Positions 25,624 through 32,985 of a stretch of DNA of 33,036 nucleotides are shown piece by piece. The translations under genes were made by a program, and so were the position numbers. The DNA lies in NCBI GenBank assembly GCA_017856375.1, contig JAFMFC010000009.1:1-33036 (forward strand). The letters run 5' to 3'. Under the pieces are notes generated by a model, which saw nothing but the letters and a program-made list of their open reading frames with translations, was not told where the DNA came from and ran no database searches. This DNA comes from Ilumatobacteraceae bacterium (GTDB lineage Bacteria; Actinomycetota; Acidimicrobiia; Acidimicrobiales; Ilumatobacteraceae). How positions within the stretch are numbered: the stretch's first letter is position 1; each line of letters starts with the position of its first letter.

Positions 25624-26419
25624 AACTTTCGTCAGGTCGAGCAATCGACGTCCGCTCATCAGCGGCAACTGGAAAATGCACCACAATCACTACGAAGCGA
25701 TTCAGTGCATCCAAAAACTTGCGTATCTCCTGACCAAAGATGATTACGCCATGGTTGATGTTTCAGTTCATCCGCCTTTCACGGACATTCGGAGTGTGCA
25801 GACGCTCATCGATGCTGATGAATTGCGCATTCAGTTGGGCGCACAAAATTGCTACTTCGAAGAAAAGGGTGCATTTACCGGCGAGGTGTCACCCTCTTTC
25901 CTTGCGAAGCTCGGTGTCCGCTACGTCATCGTTGGTCACAGCGAGCGGCGCGAGATTTTTGGAGAAACCGACGACATGGTGGCTAAGAAGGTCGCTGCGG
26001 TGTTCAAGCTCGAAATGACACCGATCCTGTGCGTGGGTGAAACACTGCAGGAACGGGAGTCGGGTCAGACATCGTCGAAGGTGCTGGGTCAGGTCCGTGA
26101 GGGATTGGCTTCGATCAAAGCAGAACAGGTAAGTGAGATGGTGATCGCTTACGAACCGATCTGGGCAATTGGCACAGGTCGAACGGCAACCGCCGGTGAT
26201 GCCCAGGCGGTTATCGGTGCCATTCGCGCGACCGTCGCCGAAGTTCATGGCTCGAGAGCGGCGGAGCGGGTTCGATTGCAGTACGGCGGCAGTGTGAAGG
26301 CCGCGAACATCGGTGAATTGATGTCACAGCCCGATATCGACGGAGCCTTGGTGGGCGGGGCCAGCCTCGATCCGGCCGAATTTGCCCGGATCGTCCAGTA
26401 CCGACTTCGTCCCGCCTAG
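25613..26419 (+). CDS. tpiA: Triosephosphate isomerase
   Basis: TpiA interconverts dihydroxyacetone phosphate and glyceraldehyde-3-phosphate. The 268-residue barrel has the catalytic residues K21 (SGNWKMHHN), H109 (IVGHSERREIFGE) and E181 (AYEPIWAIGTGRTAT). The phosphate loop YGGSVKAAN and DGALVGGASLDP follow. GTG at 25613 has a good ribosome-binding site, GAGGAG, six bases upstream and lies inside the end of pgk, so the two are coupled. In many actinobacteria secG follows directly; here a five-gene ABC importer and a membrane protein come between. Confidence 0.97.
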   Translation: MSDETFVRSSNRRPLISGNWKMHHNHYEAIQCIQKLAYLLTKDDYAMVDVSVHPPFTDIRSVQTLIDADELRIQLGAQNCYFEEKGAFTGEVSPSFLAKLGVRYVIVGHSERREIFGETDDMVAKKVAAVFKLEMTPILCVGETLQERESGQTSSKVLGQVREGLASIKAEQVSEMVIAYEPIWAIGTGRTATAGDAQAVIGAIRATVAEVHGSRAAERVRLQYGGSVKAANIGELMSQPDIDGALVGGASLDPAEFARIVQYRLRPA

Positions 26420-26446
26420 GAACTCCTTGCTGGTAGTTTGAGTCCA

Positions 26447-26469
26447 CCACAAGGCACTCGGCCTTGTGG
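26447..26469 (+). terminator. Hairpin between tpiA and the ABC importer genes
   Basis: Perfect 9-bp arms CCACAAGGC and GCCTTGTGG enclose a 5-base loop. It lies 27 bases after the tpiA stop and is not followed by a T-run. It could be a U-less terminator of the gap-pgk-tpiA unit or a leader structure of the importer mRNA. Confidence 0.5.
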
Positions 26470-26508
26470 CGCGGATTCGGTCCGCAGAGTCGACGGGGAG
26501 GTCGATTG

Positions 26509-28311
26509 ATGAGACAGCGCATGCGTTTCGCTCGTCTCGGTGCAATCGTCGCTGCGGGTGCTTTGGTGCTCGCTGCGTGCGGTGGTTCCGATGATGAAAC
26601 AGGCTCAGGCTCCAGTGGTGAGGGCTGCGGTGGCAGCGGAACACTCGTCTGGGCCCATGAGCAAGAGCCAGGTGACTTGCACCTGGATGACCCAGAGAAT
26701 GGTTTGACGATCACTGCCTGGATTCGTACCGGCATGTGGGAAGGCCTCTTTGGCGTCAGCTCGAAGACCGAGTTTTATCCGCGTTTGCTCGCTGGTGAGC
26801 CGGAAGTGGTGACTGCTGACGACGGTTCGGTGACGGTGAACTACACCTTGCGTGAGGGTCTGAAGTGGTCCGACGGTGACGACCTCACCGCAGACGATGT
26901 CAAGTACACCTACGACATGGTGATGGCCAAGGACGCTGCGGACGAGTACATCTATCTTTTGAGTGACCGAACGGGTCTGGACACGATCACTGCCTTTACG
27001 GTGACCTCGCCGACACAGTTCTCGGTCACCTGGAGCGCGTTCTTCGCTGGTTGGAAGGCCTTGTTCGGTGAAGTGCATCCGATGCACGTTTTCCCTGCAG
27101 ATCCGGCTGAGGCCGCTGCTGCGGAAAACGATGCGTTGCGCACCTGGAACCAGGGCGGCACGGTGTTGCCGTCGTCTGGTCCACTCGTGTTCTCGGAGTG
27201 GAACAAGGGTGTGAGCATGTCGCTCGTGTGCAACCCCGAATACCACGGTTCGACCAGTCCAGATGCGGTGAATACCGGCAAGGCACTGGTCGATGGTGTA
27301 CAAATCAACTTTGTCCCGGACACCGATGCGCAGATCAACGCGCTGAAGTCTGGCGAAGCCGACATCATCATGACCCAGCCGCAGTTGGCGTTCGAAGAGT
27401 TCGGCACCAATGAGGAGTTCACCGTTGCGTCCTCCGCTGGTCCGGTTTATGAGCACTGGGGTCTGAACCTGTTCAACACCCACCTCAAGAAGCCGGAAGT
27501 TCGCGAGGCACTTGCCTTGGCGATGGACAAGGGCGACGTGATGGAAGGTTTGTACACGCCGCTGTTTGGGGACAGCCTGCCGGCCGAAGGTTTGGGCAAC
27601 GTGTACTGGATGAGCAATCAGGGTGACTACTCCGATGCAACGACCGAGGCTGGTTACGGTCAGGGCGATATAGCGGCCGCCAAGGCCAAGCTCGAGTCGG
27701 CAGGTTATGTGCTCGGCGACGATGGCATCTACGCCCACCCCACTGACGGAGTCCTCTCGTTGCGAGTGGGTACCACGGGTGGCAACAAGCTTCGTGAGCT
27801 TCAGCAGCAGCTGCTGCAGGCCAAGTTTAAGGAAGCTGGTATCGACATCGTCATCTACAACCAACCGGGTGGTGAGTACTGGGGTGCTCAGCCGTTCAAC
27901 GAGGAAGCGCTGAAGTGCGCCAACTCGGGTGGCAAGGAAGGTGACTGCAACGTCTGGGACATCGCTCAATTCGCTTGGGTCGGTGGACCATGGCCGGGCG
28001 GACAGTCCGGTGTGTTGCGCACGGGCTCTGGCAACAACATTTATGGCTTCGCCAACGCGGAGTTCGATGCCAAGGCCGACGAGTGTGACGCCACCATCGA
28101 TGACGCTGAGCGCGCAGCTTGCTACAACGAGTTGAATCTCTACGCGGTCACGCTGCAAAAGGACGCCCAGACGGGTCTGTTCATGCTGCCGATCACGCAG
28201 AAGCCCTCGTTCTATGCGGTGTCGGCAACACGCCTCGCCTCCTTCGGCGTGGCGCCTGATGCCAACAACGCTGGTCCGTTGCTCAACGTTGCGGACTTCA
28301 AGAAGAACTAG
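26509..28311 (+). CDS. Family-5 peptide-type substrate-binding lipoprotein
   Basis: This is the extracytoplasmic binding protein of an ABC importer of the oligopeptide/dipeptide/nickel class. The 600-residue precursor has a lipoprotein signal: a basic start MRQRMRFARL, a hydrophobic stretch and the lipobox LAAC with the lipidated C24. A Gly/Ser-rich spacer follows, then the mature domain with LREGLKWSDGDDLTADDVKYTYD, the family-5 signature region. The ATG at 26509 has a strong ribosome-binding site, GGGGAGG. It is first in a five-gene importer set, followed by a strong terminator that should let it be made in excess over the permeases. The substrate cannot be told; peptides are the default for the family. 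Confidence 0.93.
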   Translation: MRQRMRFARLGAIVAAGALVLAACGGSDDETGSGSSGEGCGGSGTLVWAHEQEPGDLHLDDPENGLTITAWIRTGMWEGLFGVSSKTEFYPRLLAGEPEVVTADDGSVTVNYTLREGLKWSDGDDLTADDVKYTYDMVMAKDAADEYIYLLSDRTGLDTITAFTVTSPTQFSVTWSAFFAGWKALFGEVHPMHVFPADPAEAAAAENDALRTWNQGGTVLPSSGPLVFSEWNKGVSMSLVCNPEYHGSTSPDAVNTGKALVDGVQINFVPDTDAQINALKSGEADIIMTQPQLAFEEFGTNEEFTVASSAGPVYEHWGLNLFNTHLKKPEVREALALAMDKGDVMEGLYTPLFGDSLPAEGLGNVYWMSNQGDYSDATTEAGYGQGDIAAAKAKLESAGYVLGDDGIYAHPTDGVLSLRVGTTGGNKLRELQQQLLQAKFKEAGIDIVIYNQPGGEYWGAQPFNEEALKCANSGGKEGDCNVWDIAQFAWVGGPWPGGQSGVLRTGSGNNIYGFANAEFDAKADECDATIDDAERAACYNELNLYAVTLQKDAQTGLFMLPITQKPSFYAVSATRLASFGVAPDANNAGPLLNVADFKKN

Positions 28312-28327
28312 TTCTTCGAGGTAGAGA

Positions 28328-28355
28328 GGGGCCCTGGGCAACCAGGGCCCCTTTT
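28328..28355 (+). terminator. Strong intrinsic terminator after the binding-protein gene
   Basis: A perfect 10-bp GC-rich stem, GGGGCCCTGG / CCAGGGCCCC, with a GCAA tetraloop (GNRA class) is followed at once by TTTT. It begins 17 bases after the stop of the binding-protein gene and lies before the permease genes of the same importer. Partial read-through would give more binding protein than membrane components. Confidence 0.85.
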
Positions 28356-28367
28356 GCCGTTTCGGAC

Positions 28368-28373
28368 TAGATT
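28368..28373 (+). promoter_or_regulatory. Possible -10 box before the permease genes
   Basis: TAGATT fits TANNNT and lies just downstream of the terminator, 36 bases before the permease GTG. It could restart transcription of the permease-ATPase genes. No -35 is visible. Confidence 0.25.
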
Positions 28374-28409
28374 TTCGTTCGTGTTCGATCGCTTGGGGAG
28401 CGAGATGTC

Positions 28410-29366
28410 GTGTTGACCTATGTCATACGTCGCGTCCTGTCGACCATTCCCCTTTTGATCGGGGCGATGTATCTGGTGCACGTCGGCGTCTCCGCGACGA
28501 GTGATCCACTCGCAAGTTTGCGTCTTTGTCTCCCGCGTTGCCAGGAGGGTTACGACCGAGTAGTGGAGATCTACGAGCTCGACAGAAGTATTTGGGTTCG
28601 TCCGTTTGCCTGGTTCGGTGATGCCATTCGGGGTGATTTCGGCAAGAGCGAGGCGTTGGGGGAACCCGTCGGCAATGTGCTCCTCGAACGTGGTCTGAAC
28701 ACCGCGATGATGGCAATTCCGGCGTTCCTGATCTCCGCACTCTTGGCAGTGTTGTTGTCGGTGTATTCCGCTCGTCGCCAATACAGCAAGACCGACTATG
28801 TGTTGACAGGTTTTTCGTTTCTTGGTCTCGCCCTGCCGACGTTCTTCGTCGGACTTGTACTCCAAGTGTTCTGGGGCGTCTGGTTCCCTCAGTGGACTGG
28901 CATGAAGCCGTTCTACACGGGCTCGATGCGAACGGGAAGTGTCCTCGAGTTGCTGCAAAGCATCACACTCCCGGTGTTGACACTCGTCATTGTGAGTGTC
29001 GCTGCCGAGAGTCGATTCGGCAGGGCGAACATGTTGGAAATCATCTCCAGTGATTACGTGCGAACTGCTCGCGCCAAAGGCCTATCTGAAAGTCGGGTGA
29101 TCTGGAAGCACGCTCTGCGTAATGCGATGATCCCGCTGGTGACGCTGTGGGCTCTGGACTTTGCCGCGTTGTTAAGTGGATCCGTGATCACTGAGACGAT
29201 ATTTTCCTGGCCGGGCCTTGGCCCTGCCTTTGTGATCGCCCTCACCAAACCCGATCTCGACTTGGTGATGGGGATCACGATTCTTGCTGCAGTGATTGCC
29301 ATTGTTTTCAACCTCATTGCTGACCTCTTGTACGGATGGCTCGACCCGAGGATTCGTTTTGACTGA
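28410..29366 (+). CDS. Peptide-type ABC transporter permease, DppB/OppB family
   Basis: This is one of the two membrane subunits of the importer. The 318-residue protein has an N-terminal membrane helix (RRVLSTIPLLIGAMYLVHV), a periplasmic-type segment, and about five further helices. The permease EAA loop that docks to the ATPase is at about DYVRTARAKGLSESRVIWKH, followed by ALRNAMIPLVTLW, and the end is WLDPRIRFD, all typical of DppB. The external loop has two cysteines (LCLPRC). The start is GTG at 28410 with GGGGAG upstream. It overlaps the next permease gene by 8 bp. Confidence 0.92.
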   Translation: MLTYVIRRVLSTIPLLIGAMYLVHVGVSATSDPLASLRLCLPRCQEGYDRVVEIYELDRSIWVRPFAWFGDAIRGDFGKSEALGEPVGNVLLERGLNTAMMAIPAFLISALLAVLLSVYSARRQYSKTDYVLTGFSFLGLALPTFFVGLVLQVFWGVWFPQWTGMKPFYTGSMRTGSVLELLQSITLPVLTLVIVSVAAESRFGRANMLEIISSDYVRTARAKGLSESRVIWKHALRNAMIPLVTLWALDFAALLSGSVITETIFSWPGLGPAFVIALTKPDLDLVMGITILAAVIAIVFNLIADLLYGWLDPRIRFD

Positions 29367-30252
29367 TCTGGTCGACGTCAATTCCCGCGAGGGTTTGGGA
29401 GCGGAATCGCTTTCGTTTGGACGCCTCGCCCTGCGCAGATTCGTTCGTCACAGGCCAGCAATCGTGTCTTTGTTCCTGTTGATCCTGATGGTTCTGGCGT
29501 TCTTCTTTGCCGGACGACTTTCGAATTTCGCCTTCGATGCGGTCGATGTGACGAAGCGGTTGGAAAACCCATCCCGTGAACATCCCTTCGGAACCGATGA
29601 GATTGGCAGGGATCTCTTTGTCCGTACCATGCTCGGTGGGCAGTATTCGGTTCGGGTGGCCCTGCAAGTTTCCCTATTGGCAACGGCAATCGGCACCATT
29701 CTGGGAGCGATAGCCGGCTATTTCGGGCGTTGGGTGGATACCGCAATCAGCCAAATGATCAACTTGATTTTGATTGTGCCTGCGTTGATCGTGCTTGCGG
29801 TGTTTGCACAACGTTTTGGCGGATCGCCTGTGGGACTGGCGCTGGTGTTGTCGGGTCTGCTCTGGACGCGCATCGCGCGTGTCGTGCGCGGTGTGGTTAT
29901 GCAATACAAGGAGCAGGAGTTTGTTCTCGCTGCAAAAGCCGTAGGAGCAAAACCAGGAAGAATCGTCGCCCGCCACATCCTGCCGAACGTCGTTGGCTCG
30001 GTGCTGGTGGAGATCACACTGCTTCTCGGAACAGCCATCGTCCTCGAGAGCACGTTGTCATTCCTAGGTTTGGGCGTACAACCGCCGATTCCCACGCTCG
30101 GAAACCTCATTCAACAGTCGAAAGGTGCGATCGACGATGCCCCGTTGCGTGTCCTCCTGCCGGGATTCTTCGTCGTCTTCTTCGTTCTCTTCATCAATTT
30201 TCTGGGTGATGGCTTGCGAGATGCTCTAGACCCACGGAGTAAACGTCAATGA
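29359..30252 (+). CDS. Peptide-type ABC transporter permease, DppC/OppC family
   Basis: This is the second membrane subunit. The 297-residue protein has an N-terminal cytoplasmic stretch, a first helix (PAIVSLFLLILMVLAFFFAG), and the conserved loop HPFGTDEIGRDLFVRTMLGG typical of DppC. Further helices and the EAA loop follow around LAAKAVGAKPGRIVARHILPN in substance. It ends FINFLGDGLRDALDP. TTG at 29359 is chosen as start because GAGGAT lies 5 bases upstream and it overlaps the previous stop; the frame is open further upstream but inside the first permease gene. Its stop overlaps the next ATPase gene as ATGA. Confidence 0.92.
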   Translation: MTDLVDVNSREGLGAESLSFGRLALRRFVRHRPAIVSLFLLILMVLAFFFAGRLSNFAFDAVDVTKRLENPSREHPFGTDEIGRDLFVRTMLGGQYSVRVALQVSLLATAIGTILGAIAGYFGRWVDTAISQMINLILIVPALIVLAVFAQRFGGSPVGLALVLSGLLWTRIARVVRGVVMQYKEQEFVLAAKAVGAKPGRIVARHILPNVVGSVLVEITLLLGTAIVLESTLSFLGLGVQPPIPTLGNLIQQSKGAIDDAPLRVLLPGFFVVFFVLFINFLGDGLRDALDPRSKRQ

Positions 30253-31229
30253 CGTTCCTTCTGGACGTGAAGGGACTCAATGTGCGATTTCGCACCGAGT
30301 TCGGCTTGGTGCATGCAGTTAACGAGGTCTCATTCAGTGTGTCCAAGGGGGAGACCCTGGCGGTGGTGGGTGAATCGGGGAGCGGTAAGTCCGTTACGGC
30401 ACTCGCCTTGATGCGACTTCTGGATCGAACTGCGCTGATCGATGGCGAGGCCTCTTTCGAGGGTGTCAACTTATTCACGATGAGTGAGAAGGAGATGCAG
30501 AAGATTCGCGGGGCCCGTATCGGCATGATCTTTCAGGATCCGATGACAGCGCTCAATCCGGTGTTCACGGTGGGGGATCAGATCGCCGAGGTGGTCCTCA
30601 TTCACCGTGACTGCACGAAACAAGAGGCCAAGACGAGAGCAATCGAAATGATGGGTCTCGTTGGCATCCCCGATTCCAGGCGCAGGGTGGATCAATACCC
30701 GCACGAGTTCTCCGGCGGAATGCGTCAGCGCGCCATGATCGCTATGGCCATCGCCAACTCGCCGAGTTTGCTCATCGCCGACGAGCCGACGACCGCTCTA
30801 GATGTGACGGTACAGGCTCAGGTGATGGAGGTCATCAGGAGCGTTCAAGAATCGATCGGTCTGACCGTGATGTTGATCACGCACGATCTCGGTTTGGTCG
30901 CGGGGTTTGCTGACAGGATTCAGGTGATGTACGCGGGACAACTGGTGGAAACAGCCGAACGTGACCGAATCTTCTACGAGACACGTAATCCCTACACGAG
31001 AGCGCTGCTTGATTCGATTCCGTCTCAACTAGGCGTTCCCGGAACTGAGCTGAAGACGATCGGCGGTAATCCCCCTAGCCTGTTATCGCCCCCTCCTGGT
31101 TGTTTGTTTCAGCCACGTTGTGTGCATGCAACGGAAGATTGTCGGATGACTCGTCCTGAATTGAAATCAGTGGGGCAGAACCATCTTTCTCGTTGTCTTC
31201 GATCCTCTGATCTGGGTGTATTGCGATGA
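30249..31229 (+). CDS. Peptide-type ABC transporter ATPase, DppD/OppD family
   Basis: This is one of the two cytoplasmic ATPases that power the importer. The 326-residue protein has Walker A GESGSGKSVT (K47), the Q-loop FQDPMTALNP, the signature SGGMRQRAMIAMAI, Walker B LLIADEPTTALD and the switch histidine in ITHDLGL. The C-terminal oligopeptide-ATPase extension is present, with NPYTRALLDSIP and the cysteine set PPPGCLFQPRC...C that in relatives binds an iron-sulfur cluster. It overlaps both neighbours by 4 bp. The signature here is SGGMRQR, the usual D-subunit form; the partner ATPase has SGGQRQR. Confidence 0.94.
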   Translation: MTFLLDVKGLNVRFRTEFGLVHAVNEVSFSVSKGETLAVVGESGSGKSVTALALMRLLDRTALIDGEASFEGVNLFTMSEKEMQKIRGARIGMIFQDPMTALNPVFTVGDQIAEVVLIHRDCTKQEAKTRAIEMMGLVGIPDSRRRVDQYPHEFSGGMRQRAMIAMAIANSPSLLIADEPTTALDVTVQAQVMEVIRSVQESIGLTVMLITHDLGLVAGFADRIQVMYAGQLVETAERDRIFYETRNPYTRALLDSIPSQLGVPGTELKTIGGNPPSLLSPPPGCLFQPRCVHATEDCRMTRPELKSVGQNHLSRCLRSSDLGVLR

Positions 31230-32230
31230 GTGAACCCATTCTTCGTATCGAGAACCTCGTTACCAAATATCCAATTCGAGCGGGCCTGCTACGTCGCACT
31301 GTTGGTCACGTTCATGCATTGAACAACGTGAGCATCGACCTCATGCCTAAGGAGACCCTCGGGGTGGTCGGAGAGTCGGGATGTGGGAAGACGACGCTGG
31401 GACGATCCATTCTCCGTTTGGTCGAGCCAGATTCCGGACGAGTCATGTACGGGGGCAGTGACGTCTTGACGGCGAACAGCTCCGGATTGAGAGGTCTGCG
31501 CAAGGATCTGCAGATCGTCTTTCAGGATCCCTATGCGTCTTTGAATCCACGTTTGCCCATCAACGAAATCGTTGGTGAGCCGTTGGCCGTTCATGGAGTC
31601 ACCAAAGCGGAGCGGCGGGCGAGAGTGGGGGAAATTCTTCGGGAGGTGGGTTTGCTTCCGGAGCACGGAAACCGTTACCCGCATGAATTCTCTGGTGGCC
31701 AACGGCAACGAATCGGCATTGCTCGAGCATTGATCCTCAATCCTTCGGTGTTGATCCTCGATGAGCCGGTGTCGGCGCTCGACGTGAGCATCCAGGCGCA
31801 GATTCTCAATTTGTTGCGTCGGATTCAGCTGGAAAAGCAGATTTCAATGATCTTCATTGCGCACGACCTCTCGGTCGTGCGCCACGTGAGTGACCGTGTG
31901 GCGGTCATGTATCTCGGACGCGTGGTGGAAATCGGTGATCGAACGTCGCTGTACGAGAATCCGAAACACCCGTACACGGCTTCGTTGCTCTCCGCGGTTC
32001 CGTTAGCCGATCCGGTCACTGAGCGTTCTCGAAAGCGAATCGTCCTGCAGGGTGATGTACCTAGCCCCGCCCATCCACCATCTGGATGCGAATTTCGAAC
32101 CCGTTGTCCCATCGCACAGGAGCGATGCGTCACCGAACGACCCGCGATGCAGTCGATGGAGGGAGTGAGCGTGGCGTGTCACTTTCCGTTGGGTCGAGAT
32201 GAATCACTGGTATCTCGACTGAATCGTTAG
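31226..32230 (+). CDS. Peptide-type ABC transporter ATPase, DppF/OppF family
   Basis: This is the second ATPase, expected to pair with the preceding one. The 334-residue protein has Walker A GESGCGKTTLGR (K55), the Q-loop FQDPYASLNPR, the signature SGGQRQRIGIARAL, Walker B VLILDEPVSALD and FIAHDLSVV with the switch histidine. The C-terminal extension has HPYTASLLSAVP and cysteines in PSGCEFRTRCP, like OppF/DppF. It begins in an ATGA overlap with the previous gene and is the last gene of the importer set; 25 bp later a small membrane protein gene begins. Confidence 0.94.
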   Translation: MSEPILRIENLVTKYPIRAGLLRRTVGHVHALNNVSIDLMPKETLGVVGESGCGKTTLGRSILRLVEPDSGRVMYGGSDVLTANSSGLRGLRKDLQIVFQDPYASLNPRLPINEIVGEPLAVHGVTKAERRARVGEILREVGLLPEHGNRYPHEFSGGQRQRIGIARALILNPSVLILDEPVSALDVSIQAQILNLLRRIQLEKQISMIFIAHDLSVVRHVSDRVAVMYLGRVVEIGDRTSLYENPKHPYTASLLSAVPLADPVTERSRKRIVLQGDVPSPAHPPSGCEFRTRCPIAQERCVTERPAMQSMEGVSVACHFPLGRDESLVSRLNR

Positions 32231-32255
32231 TAGGTTCGCACTGAGATTCGTCAAG

Positions 32256-32696
32256 TTGCTCCTACTTGGTGTCGGTTCGTTCATCATGACAGCCGTCGCC
32301 GTGTTGTCCATTCAGTCGGGGAATGTGGCTTTCTCTCTGCTGTGTGGTGTGTTCACAGTTCTTGGAGTGTGGAGTTTCGGAACCTTTCCATTGGGCTTTT
32401 GCGTGGTTGAGAAGGGAATTCAAGTTGAACGTCCAATCGGCGCTCGGACGATTGAGTGGCGCGAGATCACTCGTATTTCACGGATGCCTGGTCCTTTTCG
32501 CTGGAGTGAAGCGCCAAGCGGCCGTCGAGGAGTGACGAGACAAGCCGGAACACTGATGTTGGTCGTTGGTCGGCGTCGTATCTCTATCAGCAGTGTTAAG
32601 GAGCCAAGCGATCTACGAGATGAACTGATTGCTGAGGCTCGCCAGCAGGGTGTCGAGGTGATGCCCGCGGTGTTCGGCAGCGAGTGGTCGAGCTGA
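32256..32696 (+). CDS. Small membrane protein with a possible PH-like domain
   Basis: This predicted 146-residue protein has unknown function. Two hydrophobic segments lie at about residues 1-20 and 25-46. A cytoplasmic part with alternating strands follows, including GFCVVEKGIQVERP, TIEWREITRIS and TLMLVVGRRRISIS, and then a helix, SDLRDELIAEARQQG. This layout resembles actinobacterial membrane-anchored bacterial PH-like proteins, but I cannot confirm it. The start is taken as TTG 32256, as the frame is closed at 32220 and no ATG or GTG fits; the ribosome-binding site is weak. It lies between the importer and secG. Confidence 0.65.
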   Translation: MLLLGVGSFIMTAVAVLSIQSGNVAFSLLCGVFTVLGVWSFGTFPLGFCVVEKGIQVERPIGARTIEWREITRISRMPGPFRWSEAPSGRRGVTRQAGTLMLVVGRRRISISSVKEPSDLRDELIAEARQQGVEVMPAVFGSEWSS

Positions 32697-32704
32697 CCAG
32701 ACGG

Positions 32705-32710
32705 TAGGAT
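32705..32710 (+). promoter_or_regulatory. Candidate -10 box for a leaderless secG transcript
   Basis: TAGGAT lies exactly 6 bases before the GTG of secG at 32717. The same bases also contain AGGA, which could serve as a ribosome-binding site, so this case is less clean than the others. Confidence 0.4.
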
Positions 32711-32716
32711 TTTGAT

Positions 32717-32953
32717 GTGCGTTCCGTGATTGTTCTCATCACCTTGGTCATCAATGTTCTCTCACTGATTGGCATGGTGGTAGGAGTCCTTTTGCACAGC
32801 GGCCGTGGTGGCGGCTTGAGTGACATGTTTGGTGGAGGAGGTGCTACCGCACTTGGGTCGGCAGCAGCGGAACGGAACCTCAATCGCATTACCGGTGCAA
32901 TCAGTCTCGTTTGGCTGTTCACGGTGGTTGCGCTCGGCATGTTCCTCGTGTAG
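32717..32953 (+). CDS. secG: Preprotein translocase subunit SecG
   Basis: SecG is the small auxiliary subunit of the SecYEG protein-export channel in the cytoplasmic membrane. The 78-residue protein has two transmembrane helices (about 3-25 and 57-77). Between them is the conserved cytoplasmic loop LLHSGRGGGLSDMFGGGG, followed by ALGSAAAERNLNRIT. This loop is diagnostic for the family. The start is GTG at 32717. In many actinobacteria secG directly follows tpiA; here it is separated from it by the importer and a membrane protein. A tRNA-Leu gene follows 32 bp downstream. Confidence 0.93.
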   Translation: MRSVIVLITLVINVLSLIGMVVGVLLHSGRGGGLSDMFGGGGATALGSAAAERNLNRITGAISLVWLFTVVALGMFLV

Positions 32954-32985
32954 CGAGGCGAGGGCGTAGATAGCATCACCTGCAC

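Noticed and set aside
26605-28341. Long open frame on the minus strand opposite the binding-protein gene (578 codons)
   Set aside because: The plus strand encodes a clear lipoprotein with signal peptide, lipobox and ribosome-binding site. The minus reading has no recognisable motif, and long antisense frames are expected in GC-rich coding DNA.
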